A DNA stretch of 36,860 nt, taken from the NCBI GenBank assembly GCA_964607765.1, contig CAZSNT010000102.1:1-36860 (forward strand), written 5' to 3'. Position numbers and translations under genes: made by a program. The notes beneath the pieces were generated by a model. That model was not told the origin of the DNA and did not search any database. It was given only the letters and a program-made list of their open reading frames with translations. The stretch is from CAZSNT01 sp964607765. GTDB lineage: Bacteria > Verrucomicrobiota > Lentisphaeria > Oligosphaerales > JABHEG01. How positions within the stretch are numbered: the first letter of the stretch is position 1; each line of letters starts with the position of its first letter. Below are positions 15,238 to 23,876 of this stretch, piece by piece.

Positions 15238-16833
15238 TCACTCCGGAATGAACATCTGCCCGTCGCCCGCGTGCTGCGGCAGGTCTTCGGCCCTGTCCAG
15301 GTCGAACGCCTGACGGTAACAACGCCAGCGCGCGTCGGAGCTGAAGATGCTCTGCAGCTTCCGCCGCAGGGCGCTCACCGCCCCGCGCAAGTTCGGATCA
15401 TCGATCCGGTTCGGAGCCCCGGGTTCGTCCAGGTCGTAGAGTTCATCCACCGCGGAGCAACAGTTGTAGACGTACCTGAAACAGCCCTTTTCGCTCCTGT
15501 CGTGGATGGCAACGGCCGGGTTGGGTGCGACGTGCCAGCCGGCCTCGAAAACAAAGGGCGCGTCCCGGCCGGCGTCCCGGGGCGTGAGTCGGTCAAGCAG
15601 GCTCTCACCGTCGAACCGAGCCCAAGGGCTGACTCCGGCAAGATCGAGCAGCGTCGGCGCGACATCGAGCAGGCAGACGTCCGCGTCAACGCGCCGGCCC
15701 GCATCCACGCTGTCGGGCAGTTTGAGCAGCATCGGCACGCGGGCCACGTTCGGGTGTCCGTAGACGCCCTTGTCGATCAGCCCGTGTTCCAGGTTCATCT
15801 CACCGTGATCGGCAGTCAGCAGGATCACGCTGCTGTGGTAGAGGTCCAGCGCCTTCAGGCGGTCGATGAACCGTTGCAGGGCCAGGTCGATGACCTCCAT
15901 CTGCAGCATGTTCGCGATCTGGTAGTCACGGGCGGTATCCGCATCGTACAACCCCCAGCTGCGTCGGTAGGTGGTGTAGATCCGTGGCTCCGGTCCGGGC
16001 GTACCGAAGCCGGCCTCGCGCCACTGCGTGTAACTGGCGGGCAGCGGCACGGCCTGACGCAGCGCGGCCTCGCGCTCCTCCATGCCGGACGGGATCAAGA
16101 ACGGCTGATGCGGCGCGAACAGGTCGACGTGAAGGTACACCGGGGCTTCGTTTTCACGCTGTTTCAGCAGGCTGTCCAACAGACTGATCGAGCGGTTCAC
16201 GAGGTAGTGCGGATAGGTTGCCTCGACGGGAAACGGGCCGCCGCCCTGCCGTTCGAGCCACCCACCGTAGAAGTTGCCCGCGGTCTGCCGATCGAATTTG
16301 AGGCCTTGAATGCGGCGACTGAACTGGAACCCGCTGACGCCAAGTCCCGCCATGTACTGGTGGTACTCCGGGTCATCGTAGATAGGCGGCGCCCAGCGGT
16401 TCCAGGGGCTGCAGCTCTCGCCGAATACGGAACAGAACTTGGCCGTGCCGATGTGGCTTTTGCCGACGTGCCCGGTCAGATATCCGGCCGCCTTGAGGTA
16501 CTCGGGATAGATCGCGTCACCGGGACGCAACTCCACCTCGCACCCGTCGTGGGCCCGCTCCTCGTTGACCACGATGTAGGGGTAGCGTCCGGTGAACATG
16601 GCTGCGCGACTGGGACCGCACAGCGGCGACACGGAGTAGGCGTTATGATAGCAGACGCTGTCGTGCTGCAACGCGCGCCACGCCGGGCAGTTCAGGTGCG
16701 TCAGGCAATCGCTGGGCTGCCGGTAGAAGGCAGGCGGAATCATATCGACGGTGAACACGAAGACGTTCGGGCGCTCAGCGCGCCGGACCTCGAACGGGTG
16801 CAGCCCTCGCTTTTCGTTCAGGTATTGCAGCAT
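15238..16833 (-). CDS. Class-I sulfatase
   Basis: Predicted 531-residue sulfatase. The N-terminal metal motif is VFVFTVDM with a single Asp (D30) where DD is usual. The formylglycine motif is C72 in CGPSR, followed by AAMFTGRYP. GHVGKSHIG supplies the active-site Lys and His, and TADHGE further metal ligands. No signal peptide is evident. The frame is open upstream to 16899, but ATG 16833 is preferred because GGAGAG lies seven bases upstream and a good promoter (16871-16899) sits just before it; the longer start would lie inside that promoter. It is followed at 16 bases by the hexapeptide acyltransferase gene and diverges from the GH144-like glucanase gene. Substrate unknown. Confidence 0.93.
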   Translation of the reverse strand: MLQYLNEKRGLHPFEVRRAERPNVFVFTVDMIPPAFYRQPSDCLTHLNCPAWRALQHDSVCYHNAYSVSPLCGPSRAAMFTGRYPYIVVNEERAHDGCEVELRPGDAIYPEYLKAAGYLTGHVGKSHIGTAKFCSVFGESCSPWNRWAPPIYDDPEYHQYMAGLGVSGFQFSRRIQGLKFDRQTAGNFYGGWLERQGGGPFPVEATYPHYLVNRSISLLDSLLKQRENEAPVYLHVDLFAPHQPFLIPSGMEEREAALRQAVPLPASYTQWREAGFGTPGPEPRIYTTYRRSWGLYDADTARDYQIANMLQMEVIDLALQRFIDRLKALDLYHSSVILLTADHGEMNLEHGLIDKGVYGHPNVARVPMLLKLPDSVDAGRRVDADVCLLDVAPTLLDLAGVSPWARFDGESLLDRLTPRDAGRDAPFVFEAGWHVAPNPAVAIHDRSEKGCFRYVYNCCSAVDELYDLDEPGAPNRIDDPNLRGAVSALRRKLQSIFSSDARWRCYRQAFDLDRAEDLPQHAGDGQMFIPE

Positions 16834-16870
16834 CGACGCTCTCTCCAGCACGCTGTGGCTCCGACCTGCA

Positions 16871-16899
16871 AGTATCGGGCATCGACGCAGCCGCGTCAA
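16871..16899 (-). promoter_or_regulatory. Sigma-70-like promoter for the sulfatase/acyltransferase operon
   Basis: On the minus strand TTGACG (16899-16894) and GATACT (16876-16871) are separated by exactly 17 bases. They match consensus at 5/6 and 4/6. A start point near 16864 would give a leader of about 30 bases containing the GGAGAG ribosome site. On the opposite strand TGTAAT at 16929-16934 could be a -10 for the glucanase gene, but no well-spaced -35 is seen. Confidence 0.55.
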
Positions 16900-16989
16900 G
16901 TCGTGACAGATCCCCCACCAGCGGTTAGTGTAATCCCAGGATCACAGCCGCGACGGCAGTGTCCATTTGAGGCAGGAGGGACAGGGCCC

Positions 16990-19077
16990 ATGGTGAGGCA
17001 GAGCACATTCCGTTCCACAGCGTACCAACGCAAGGCCGCCCTCGCCCTGTTGTGCTGCGCGGCCCTGGGCATTCCCGGGTGTCGCTTGCCGGCACCGGCC
17101 GAACGCGGCAGCCTGACGCAACAGGGCAAGCCGCTGACGGGCTGGCTGGTCTGCGGCCCGTTCCCGGCGCCCGTTCTGGACAGCGCAATTGCACCGAACG
17201 AACAGGCGCTGACCCCCACCCGCCACGCTACTGTCAACGGGCAGCAGTGGCGTGCAGTGAGCAGCGCGGATGGTCAGGTCATGCTGCACGCCCCGGGGTT
17301 GCTGGGTGCAAGAGAGTACGCAACCGCCTTTGCATTCGCCTCTTACACTGCGGCCGAGGCCGGCGATTATCTGCTCGCGATCGGCAGCGACGATGGTGTG
17401 GCGGTGACCGTCAACGGTGTGAACGTATGGACGAATGATGTGGGGCGCGGCCTGCAGCCGGAGTCCGACCTGGTCAGAGCCAGGCTCCGCCCGGGCACGA
17501 ACGACATTCTGTTGAAGGTGCATCAGCGCACGAAAGACTGGGGGTTCGTCGTGAGTCTGCGGCGTGTGCCCGACACGGCGCCGCCGCGCAACGTGACGGC
17601 AACAGCGCACGACAGCCGGATCGACCTGCGCTGGGAGCGAGACGAGGCCGCAGACGTGGTGGGATACAATGTGTACCGCGCGACTGCTGCAACAGGCCCG
17701 TTCACGCGGATCACGAACAAGCCGCACCCGCGCTGCGTCTTCAGCGATTTCATCGGCGAGAACGGCCGAGGCCGGTGGTATGAACTCGCGACAGTCTACG
17801 CGAACGGCATGGAGTCACCGCGCTCGCCAGTCGTGGGGGGCACGCCGCAGCCCATGACGGACGAGCAGCTACTCACCTCCGTGCAGGAAGCAGCGTTCCG
17901 CTACTTCTGGGACCATGCCCACCCCGTGTCCGGCCTGGCGCGCGAAGCGCTGCGCAGCGCCGACGTCTGTACGAGCGGCGGCACGGGCTTTGGGCTGATG
18001 GCGCTCATGGTAGGCGCCGATCGCGGTTTTGTCACGCGTGCGCAGGCGGCGGACCGTGTCCTGAAGATCGTGACGTTCCTCCAGGACAAGGCGTGGCGCT
18101 TCCACGGCGCCTGGTCGCACTGGTACTACGGCGACACGGGACGCACACGCTCATTCTCCACATACGACGACGGCGCCGACATTGTCGAAACGGCGTTTCT
18201 GGTCCAGGGCATGCTCGCCGTCCGTCAGTATTTCAACAGAGACGACCCAGTCGAGGCGGAGATTCGGACACGCGTGACCCAGCTGTGGCGCGACGTGGAG
18301 TGGCGCTGGTTCCTGCGCGAGCCGAACGGGAAACGCCTGACCTGGCACTGGTCGCCCAACCACGGCTGGAAAATGAACCTGGGCGTGGGCGGCGTCTTCA
18401 ACGAGTGTATGGTCACCTACATCCTGGCCATTGCATCGCCCACTCACGCAATCCCGGCCGAGTGCTACTACTCGGGCTGGGTGGGGGATCCGAAGCGCTA
18501 CGCCAGGGGCGGCACGGCGCACGGCATCAAGCAGTGGGTGGGCTGGCTCCGCGGCGGCCCGTTGTTCTTCACGCATTACTCGTTTCTGGGCTTCGATCCG
18601 CGCCACAAGCGGGACCGTTTCTGCAACTACTTCGAGAACAACCGCAACATCACGCTCATGCACCGGGGCTACTGCATCGAAAACCCCAAACAGCACAAAG
18701 CCTATGGCCCCCTTGTCTGGGGCTTGACAGCCAGCCGCACGCCGGGCGGCTATCAAGCGCACGCGCCCGGGCATCGCGACAACGGCACGATCGCTCCCAC
18801 GGCTGCGCTGAGCGCCATGCCTTACACGCCGGCCGAGTCCATCGCGACGCTGAAACACCTCTATCACACTTACGGCAAGCGGCTGTGGGGCGAGTTCGGG
18901 TTCCGGGACGCGTTCAACCCGAGCAAGGACTGGTTTTCCGACGACTACCTGGCCATCGACCAGGGCCCCATCGTCTGCATGATCGAGAACTACCGCACGG
19001 GCCTGTGCTGGCGCATGTTCATGGCGAACCCGGAGATTGAGCCCGCGCTGCGCGCCATGGGGTGGCAATTGGAGTAG
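16990..19077 (+). CDS. GH144-like beta-1,2-glucanase / glucoamylase-domain lipoprotein with FnIII domain
   Basis: Predicted 695-residue exported enzyme. The leader ends in LGIPGC, giving a candidate lipidated C31, though Pro in the lipobox is not ideal. Residues of about 45-190 form a beta-sandwich module opening with GWLVCGPFP. Residues of about 197-280 are a fibronectin type III domain (PPRNVTATA and YNVYRATAATGPFTRI). Residues of about 290-690 are an alpha/alpha-barrel glucoamylase-type domain (PF10091; GH144 includes endo-beta-1,2-glucanases). Recognisable stretches are AAFRYFWD, SSFS-like STYDDGADIVETAFL and NPSKDWFSDDYLAIDQGP. The open frame extends upstream to 15136, but only as the antisense shadow of the sulfatase gene. 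ATG 16990 has GGAGG upstream and starts the signal peptide. It converges on the ThuA-HEAT gene with one base between the stop codons. Confidence 0.88.
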   Translation: MVRQSTFRSTAYQRKAALALLCCAALGIPGCRLPAPAERGSLTQQGKPLTGWLVCGPFPAPVLDSAIAPNEQALTPTRHATVNGQQWRAVSSADGQVMLHAPGLLGAREYATAFAFASYTAAEAGDYLLAIGSDDGVAVTVNGVNVWTNDVGRGLQPESDLVRARLRPGTNDILLKVHQRTKDWGFVVSLRRVPDTAPPRNVTATAHDSRIDLRWERDEAADVVGYNVYRATAATGPFTRITNKPHPRCVFSDFIGENGRGRWYELATVYANGMESPRSPVVGGTPQPMTDEQLLTSVQEAAFRYFWDHAHPVSGLAREALRSADVCTSGGTGFGLMALMVGADRGFVTRAQAADRVLKIVTFLQDKAWRFHGAWSHWYYGDTGRTRSFSTYDDGADIVETAFLVQGMLAVRQYFNRDDPVEAEIRTRVTQLWRDVEWRWFLREPNGKRLTWHWSPNHGWKMNLGVGGVFNECMVTYILAIASPTHAIPAECYYSGWVGDPKRYARGGTAHGIKQWVGWLRGGPLFFTHYSFLGFDPRHKRDRFCNYFENNRNITLMHRGYCIENPKQHKAYGPLVWGLTASRTPGGYQAHAPGHRDNGTIAPTAALSAMPYTPAESIATLKHLYHTYGKRLWGEFGFRDAFNPSKDWFSDDYLAIDQGPIVCMIENYRTGLCWRMFMANPEIEPALRAMGWQLE

Positions 19078-19078
19078 C

Positions 19079-22000
19079 TCACTGCGACTCGTCGGTGCGA
19101 CGCAGTGTGATGCTGCGCAGGTTCGTCACGTATGTCTTCGGCTTGGCCTTCGGATTGAACGACAGCGTGTAGACACCCGGTGCTGCAACTTTGAGTTGGC
19201 CCAGCGACTGCGTGACGAACTTGCCCCAGTCCCCCGTGTCGACCACAGTTCCCTCCACCGTCGCATCGCCGAGCTCGACCGTGTAGGTGGCGCCGGCGTG
19301 GCCGCGCATGGACTGGGTGGTCTCCAGCTCGAAGTCGCCCGGGACCAACACTTCCACGCTCCAGGACACAGACGTGCCCACGTCTTTCCACACGCCGATG
19401 CAGTCTCGGTTCTTGGCAGACTCGTACTTGGCGCCTTTGCCGCGAATCGCAGCCTCCTTCGCCACCAGCACGGCTTCGTCCTCGAGCAACACGACTCCCT
19501 CCAAAGCACGTTTGATACGTGCCGCAGCCGCTTTCGCTTCCGCTGCCAAGGCCGGTTGCCCTGTACAGGTCTGCGCCAGCTCGAGTGCTTTGCGGCTGGC
19601 GATCCCGCCCAAAGCCGCAAGCACCAGCTTCTTCTCGTCGGGCCGGGGCGCGACCGTCATGGCCTCCGCCAGGTCGGCCACCTGCTGCTCCGGGTCCAGC
19701 CCGCCAGGCAGCTGAGTCAGCCGCACGTAGCCCCGAAAAGCGAGAACGCGGCAGACCAGGTCCTCGCCGTCCCGGACGACGCTGAGCAAGTCATCCCGCG
19801 GTCCCGAATCCTGCCATTCGCTCAGAGCACGCACGGCGGCACGCTTCAGCTCCGCATCCTGCGAACGCAGGCGACTGCCTACGATGCTGAGGGCACGCTC
19901 ACCACCGACGCGGCTGAGCGCAGCCAGCAGCACACCGGCAGCCTGCGTGTCAGCTGCGTCCAGGGCTGTTGCGATGTCCGCAACAACCGGCTCGACCGCG
20001 TCAGCACGCCGGGCAATGCCCGCAAGCGCGCCCTGAATCAACCCCTGTTCTGTCGTGTCGCTGGTTCTGACCAGCAGCGACACCAACACTGGTGTCTGCT
20101 TCGGCCCGGCCAGCTCGACCAATCCGCACAGGGCTTCTTCACGGACCGAATCCGCCCCATCACGTGCTGCCTGCAACATGGTGGGCACGGCCTCAGCGTC
20201 CGCACGGCCCCTCAAGGCAGCCAGGGCCTCGGTTTTGTGGCCGCTCGGCGCATCGCCTGCCACGACATCGCGCAAGGCCGCGTTTACCCCCGGCGCCACG
20301 AGTCGGCTGACACTCTCCCGCGCCGTCACGGCCGACTCGCCCTCGCCCGCCGCGGCTTCGAGCAGCAGCGACACGTGCTCCGCGCCACCCACCGTCGCCA
20401 GAGCCCGGAGTGCGGCCAGGCGAACGTCGGCATTCTCGGCGGCAGCGGCTCGGCTCACAACGGGCGCAACGGTGCTGTCGCCCCGCACAGCCAACGCGTC
20501 CAGAATCAGCATCTGTGCGTCTGCATCGAGCGCAGGGAACTGCTCAGCCAGGGCAGCCGTTGCAGCGGGCCCGGGTATGGACAGCACGAGCCGTCCCGCC
20601 GCTTCACGCAGCGCACGTTCCGGGGACCGGAACATGGAACAGACCAGCGGCACAGCCTTCCCTTTGTCGACAGCGATGATGCCGCGCGCGGCGGCGATTC
20701 GGGTCGGGATGGAGTCCCCTTCTTCGAGCAGGCTCCGATACAGGCCGAGAGCAGCGGCTTCGTCCTCGCTCCGGAGCCCATCCGCGCAGCGCAGCAGCGC
20801 GGCGTGCAATACGGGTGTCAGCGCCTCGGCGACGTCAGCGCCGGTCAGAGCAGTGACGGCTGCAGCGCCATTGATCTTGCCGAGTGCCACAAGCGCTGCC
20901 CGACGCAGAGATGCGCTGTCGGAGCGGAGGAAGCCGGCAATGGCAGATATTGCCGGCTGGTCGCCACGCTCCCCCAGAGACTCGATGATGCCGACCTGCA
21001 GGTCGGGGGCTGCTTTGGGCAAGGCTTCGAGCAGAGCTTGCCCCGCTCGCGGCGTAGTCAGCCCCTGCAGGGCGAAGCGCGACAGATGCGAGAGCTTCGC
21101 ATCCCCCAGCAGTCCGGCCAGAACCGGAACGGCTGCTTCGCCGCCGACTCGACGCAGCATACGACAAGCGAAGTCTTTGCCGCCCAGATAGGCCTCGGCC
21201 GATCGCAGAACGCCGAGCAGTTTCCGCTCCACGGCCCGGCGTTGCTCGGGCGACGTTGCGGCACGCACTTCCTGCTCGATCATCACCAACGCCTTACGGT
21301 CGCTGCCGGCCTCGTAGGTTTCGAGTGCCGCGTAGGGGTTCCGGATCTCGCGTGTGCCCGCAGACTGCGCGGGCGGCTTGACCCCCAACGACCGACGCGA
21401 CGACTTGTCCGCGGTCGGAAAATCTGCCGGGACGCCGGTCAATGACACCTGCCCTGTCGCGGCCCATTCCGTGCCGCGTAACAGCGTAACGATGAACCCC
21501 ACTGACTCCATCTGCTCCGGACCATGTCCGAGCACGTCGTGGAACACGCGGCCTTCCCCGTAGCGAATCGTGAACAGCACGGGTTCGTTCTCCCCCGTGC
21601 CGTTGCGCTGCTTGGGATCGGAGTAGCCGGTGGCCAGGACCGTCAGATTCCTCGCCGGCCCGCGCAGCATTCCGTAGAGCTCGTCAGCCGTGTGCATCCA
21701 GACCTCGGGCAGCCCGCGCACGATCGGGTGCTCCCGATCACGGGCCACGACCCGGAACTCCTGCCGCTTGGGGTGACGTCCGGCTCTGCCGGGCGTGGTG
21801 TCCAACACCACCTCGCCGTCACGGTACCGCACCATGGGCCCGTCCTTCTCGTTGCGACCGCCCCAGCCGCCGAGCCCGATGATTTCGTTGTATTCCGGCC
21901 AGTTCGGGAACGCATTGTCCGCGGCGTGATAGACGACCACACCGCCGCCGCCGCGCACGTAAGCAACGAAGTCCTCCTTGGTCTGCTTCGGCCACTCGTC

Positions 22001-22285
22001 GCCATTGTAGTTCAGCACGACCACACCGTAATCGGCGAACGTTGGGCGGAATCCGGCCATCGGCTGCTTTTTCGGCGGAGTTGTTGCCACCTCTACTGTG
22101 AACCGTCCGCTGTCTTCGAGGATCTTGCGGAGCACGGGGGTGGTGGCCGCCCAGGCATGGTTGTTCTGGCCGTCGACAATGAGCGCTTTGATCGTCTCGG
22201 CAGCACGGAGTGTGGAACCGAAGCCCAGCGCAGCAAGACAGCAAAACACGAGCAGCATGTTTGATACGGTACGGGTCAGACGCAT
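19079..22285 (-). CDS. Exported ThuA-domain protein with long HEAT-repeat array and C-terminal carbohydrate-binding-like domain
   Basis: Predicted 1068-residue protein. A signal peptide ends at TLRA-AE (about 28). Residues of about 30-275 are a ThuA-like domain (GQNNHAW, VVVLNYNGDEWP, VVYHAADNAFPNWPEYNE and HDVLGHG landmarks), the glutamine-amidotransferase-like fold of trehalose-utilisation proteins. Residues of about 350-880 are successive HEAT/armadillo-type helical repeats. The last 170 residues look like a beta-sandwich module (VSWSVEVLVPGDFELE). ATG 22285 is preferred over a GTG at 22324 that overlaps the preceding gene, because it begins a normal signal peptide. The upstream gene on the same strand is a Tat-type Gfo/Idh oxidoreductase. 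ThuA next to a ThuB-like Gfo/Idh dehydrogenase matches the known trehalose/3-keto-disaccharide gene pairs, so a role in 3-keto-sugar metabolism outside the cytoplasm is inferred. Confidence 0.85.
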   Translation of the reverse strand: MRLTRTVSNMLLVFCCLAALGFGSTLRAAETIKALIVDGQNNHAWAATTPVLRKILEDSGRFTVEVATTPPKKQPMAGFRPTFADYGVVVLNYNGDEWPKQTKEDFVAYVRGGGGVVVYHAADNAFPNWPEYNEIIGLGGWGGRNEKDGPMVRYRDGEVVLDTTPGRAGRHPKRQEFRVVARDREHPIVRGLPEVWMHTADELYGMLRGPARNLTVLATGYSDPKQRNGTGENEPVLFTIRYGEGRVFHDVLGHGPEQMESVGFIVTLLRGTEWAATGQVSLTGVPADFPTADKSSRRSLGVKPPAQSAGTREIRNPYAALETYEAGSDRKALVMIEQEVRAATSPEQRRAVERKLLGVLRSAEAYLGGKDFACRMLRRVGGEAAVPVLAGLLGDAKLSHLSRFALQGLTTPRAGQALLEALPKAAPDLQVGIIESLGERGDQPAISAIAGFLRSDSASLRRAALVALGKINGAAAVTALTGADVAEALTPVLHAALLRCADGLRSEDEAAALGLYRSLLEEGDSIPTRIAAARGIIAVDKGKAVPLVCSMFRSPERALREAAGRLVLSIPGPAATAALAEQFPALDADAQMLILDALAVRGDSTVAPVVSRAAAAENADVRLAALRALATVGGAEHVSLLLEAAAGEGESAVTARESVSRLVAPGVNAALRDVVAGDAPSGHKTEALAALRGRADAEAVPTMLQAARDGADSVREEALCGLVELAGPKQTPVLVSLLVRTSDTTEQGLIQGALAGIARRADAVEPVVADIATALDAADTQAAGVLLAALSRVGGERALSIVGSRLRSQDAELKRAAVRALSEWQDSGPRDDLLSVVRDGEDLVCRVLAFRGYVRLTQLPGGLDPEQQVADLAEAMTVAPRPDEKKLVLAALGGIASRKALELAQTCTGQPALAAEAKAAAARIKRALEGVVLLEDEAVLVAKEAAIRGKGAKYESAKNRDCIGVWKDVGTSVSWSVEVLVPGDFELETTQSMRGHAGATYTVELGDATVEGTVVDTGDWGKFVTQSLGQLKVAAPGVYTLSFNPKAKPKTYVTNLRSITLRRTDESQ

Positions 22286-22311
22286 TTCATTCGTCCCTGT
22301 GTTGTCTGGCT

Positions 22312-23610
22312 TCAGAGCTGCCACGGCTCGCGGTAGGCTCGGCCGAGAAGTGCCGCGGCCCCCGGATCATCGATGATCTGTTCGGCGTCAGGATCCCACT
22401 TGATCTTGCGCCCCGTCAGCATGGCGATCTCGCCGAGCAGCCCCGCGCTGATGGAACGGTGCCCAATCTCGGCCGGCGCAACCGTTTCGCGGCGGCTGCG
22501 CACGCAGTCTATGAAGTTGTTCTTGTGGTTCCGGCTGCGGTACAGATGGATCTCCTCCGGACCGATGACCTCACGCCAAAGCGAGTCCGGCGTGGTCTTG
22601 TGCTTGCCCCGCGTGACGAAGACTGTGCCGTCCTCACCGTGCCACGTGACGCCTTTGGGCAGGTCGCTTCCCACCTCGATCGTCACGCCACTCGCGTAGG
22701 TGAGTGTGAACCGGAAGCTAATCGGCACGGTGCTCAGGCCCTCGGCTGTGAACTCGCCCTTGCCTTCGATCGCGACAGGCCCGGTGCGCTCTACGCCCAG
22801 CCCCCAGTGCGCGATGTCAATGTGATGGCCGGCCCAATCCGTGAGTTGCCCGCCGGAGTAGTCGAGGATCCAGCGCCAGTTGTAGTGACAGCGCCCACCC
22901 TTGCCTTTCCACTCCTGGTACGGCCGCCACGGTGCCGGCCCCAGCCACAGATCCCAGTCCAACTGCTCGGGCACGGGCGCGACTGGGCTCATGGGAATGA
23001 CTCGGCTGCCGCCCATTCCTACTTCGACGCGCGTCACTTTGCCGATGCGCCCGTTCCGCACCAGTTCACACGCGTGCCGGAACCGGTTGTCCGAACGCTG
23101 CTGACTGCCTGTCTGCCAGACCCGCGCGTACCGCTGCACCGCGTCACACATGGCGCGGCCTTCCCGAATCGAACGCGCGAACGGCTTTTGGCCGAAAATG
23201 TCAATCCCCGCTTGTGCGGCGGCGATGGCCGGGATGGCGTGCCAGTGGTCGGGCAGCGATGTGAACACCGCGTCCAGGTCACCCCGCCCGATGAGCTCGC
23301 GGAAGTCTGTGTAAGCGGCGCAGTCCTGATTCTTATACTTTGCGTCGACAGCCTTCCTGGCCCTGTCGAGATGATCCCGGTCCACATCGCAGACGCCCAC
23401 CATCTGGACGGCCGGGTGGTTGACGAACGCCCGCAGGTCGCCCATGCCCATCGAGCCTGTGCCAATGCCGCCCATCACAATCCGGTTGCTCGGTGCCACG
23501 TTGCCGTCGGCACCACGCGCAGAGGCGGGAATGATGGTGGGGAATGCCAGAGCAGCCGAGCTGACAGCCGCGGACCTGAGGAAACTGCGTCGATCGGTTG
23601 AATGTGCCAT
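22312..23610 (-). CDS. Tat-exported Gfo/Idh/MocA family oxidoreductase
   Basis: Predicted 432-residue NAD(P)-dependent sugar oxidoreductase. A twin-arginine leader, DRRSFLRSAAVSSAALAFP, precedes the Rossmann domain, whose nucleotide loop is GGIGTGSMGMGD (about 45-57). The catalytic Lys lies in GQKPFAR, where Gln replaces the Glu of the common EKP motif. That variant is frequent in secreted family members. The C-terminal half (WDLWLGPAPWRPY, GHHIDIAHWGLG) is the usual alpha/beta substrate domain. The frame is open to 23637, but ATG 23610 directly starts the Tat leader and has AGGA upstream. It is co-directional with the ThuA-HEAT gene, which starts 26 bases after its stop. This suggests oxidation of a glycoside at C3 (or a related reaction) in the periplasm, with cofactor pre-bound as in glucose-fructose oxidoreductase. 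Confidence 0.92.
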   Translation of the reverse strand: MAHSTDRRSFLRSAAVSSAALAFPTIIPASARGADGNVAPSNRIVMGGIGTGSMGMGDLRAFVNHPAVQMVGVCDVDRDHLDRARKAVDAKYKNQDCAAYTDFRELIGRGDLDAVFTSLPDHWHAIPAIAAAQAGIDIFGQKPFARSIREGRAMCDAVQRYARVWQTGSQQRSDNRFRHACELVRNGRIGKVTRVEVGMGGSRVIPMSPVAPVPEQLDWDLWLGPAPWRPYQEWKGKGGRCHYNWRWILDYSGGQLTDWAGHHIDIAHWGLGVERTGPVAIEGKGEFTAEGLSTVPISFRFTLTYASGVTIEVGSDLPKGVTWHGEDGTVFVTRGKHKTTPDSLWREVIGPEEIHLYRSRNHKNNFIDCVRSRRETVAPAEIGHRSISAGLLGEIAMLTGRKIKWDPDAEQIIDDPGAAALLGRAYREPWQL

Positions 23611-23758
23611 GATCACTGTCCTGAGTATGCAACGCAAAAGGCAGGTAATATCGTATCGCGGTCAAGAGTACGCCAGAACAACGCACCAGCAACCAACAGT
23701 GACGGGATATCGTCAGGCGAGGGGCCGTCCCAGGAACGCTCTCCCGGGCAGGTTCATC

Positions 23759-23840
23759 CTGGGACCGCCGAGCACCAGCTCGGCACCCGGGAACGCGATC
23801 CACGCGAACACAGGGCCGAGCTGGTGCTCGGCGCTCCCAG
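23759..23840. repeat. 26-bp inverted repeat pair of a dispersed palindromic element
   Basis: Positions 23759-23784 and 23815-23840 are inverted copies of one 26-bp unit beginning CTGGGACCGCCGAGCACC, with a single mismatch and a 30-bp spacer. Each arm carries its own inner palindrome, GCCGAG...CTCGGC. The same 26 bases occur identically at 36816-36841. It lies in the 266-bp spacer between the propeller gene's stop and the Gfo/Idh start, in a REP/BIME-like arrangement. No T-run follows, so I do not call it a terminator. Confidence 0.88.
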
Positions 23841-23876
23841 GGGAGACACGCGATCTACGTCGAAGGCTCCGCTGGA

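Noticed and set aside
15136..16989. In-frame upstream extension of the glucanase frame by 618 codons
   Set aside because: The extension is the antisense of the sulfatase gene. The signal peptide and ribosome site place the start at 16990.
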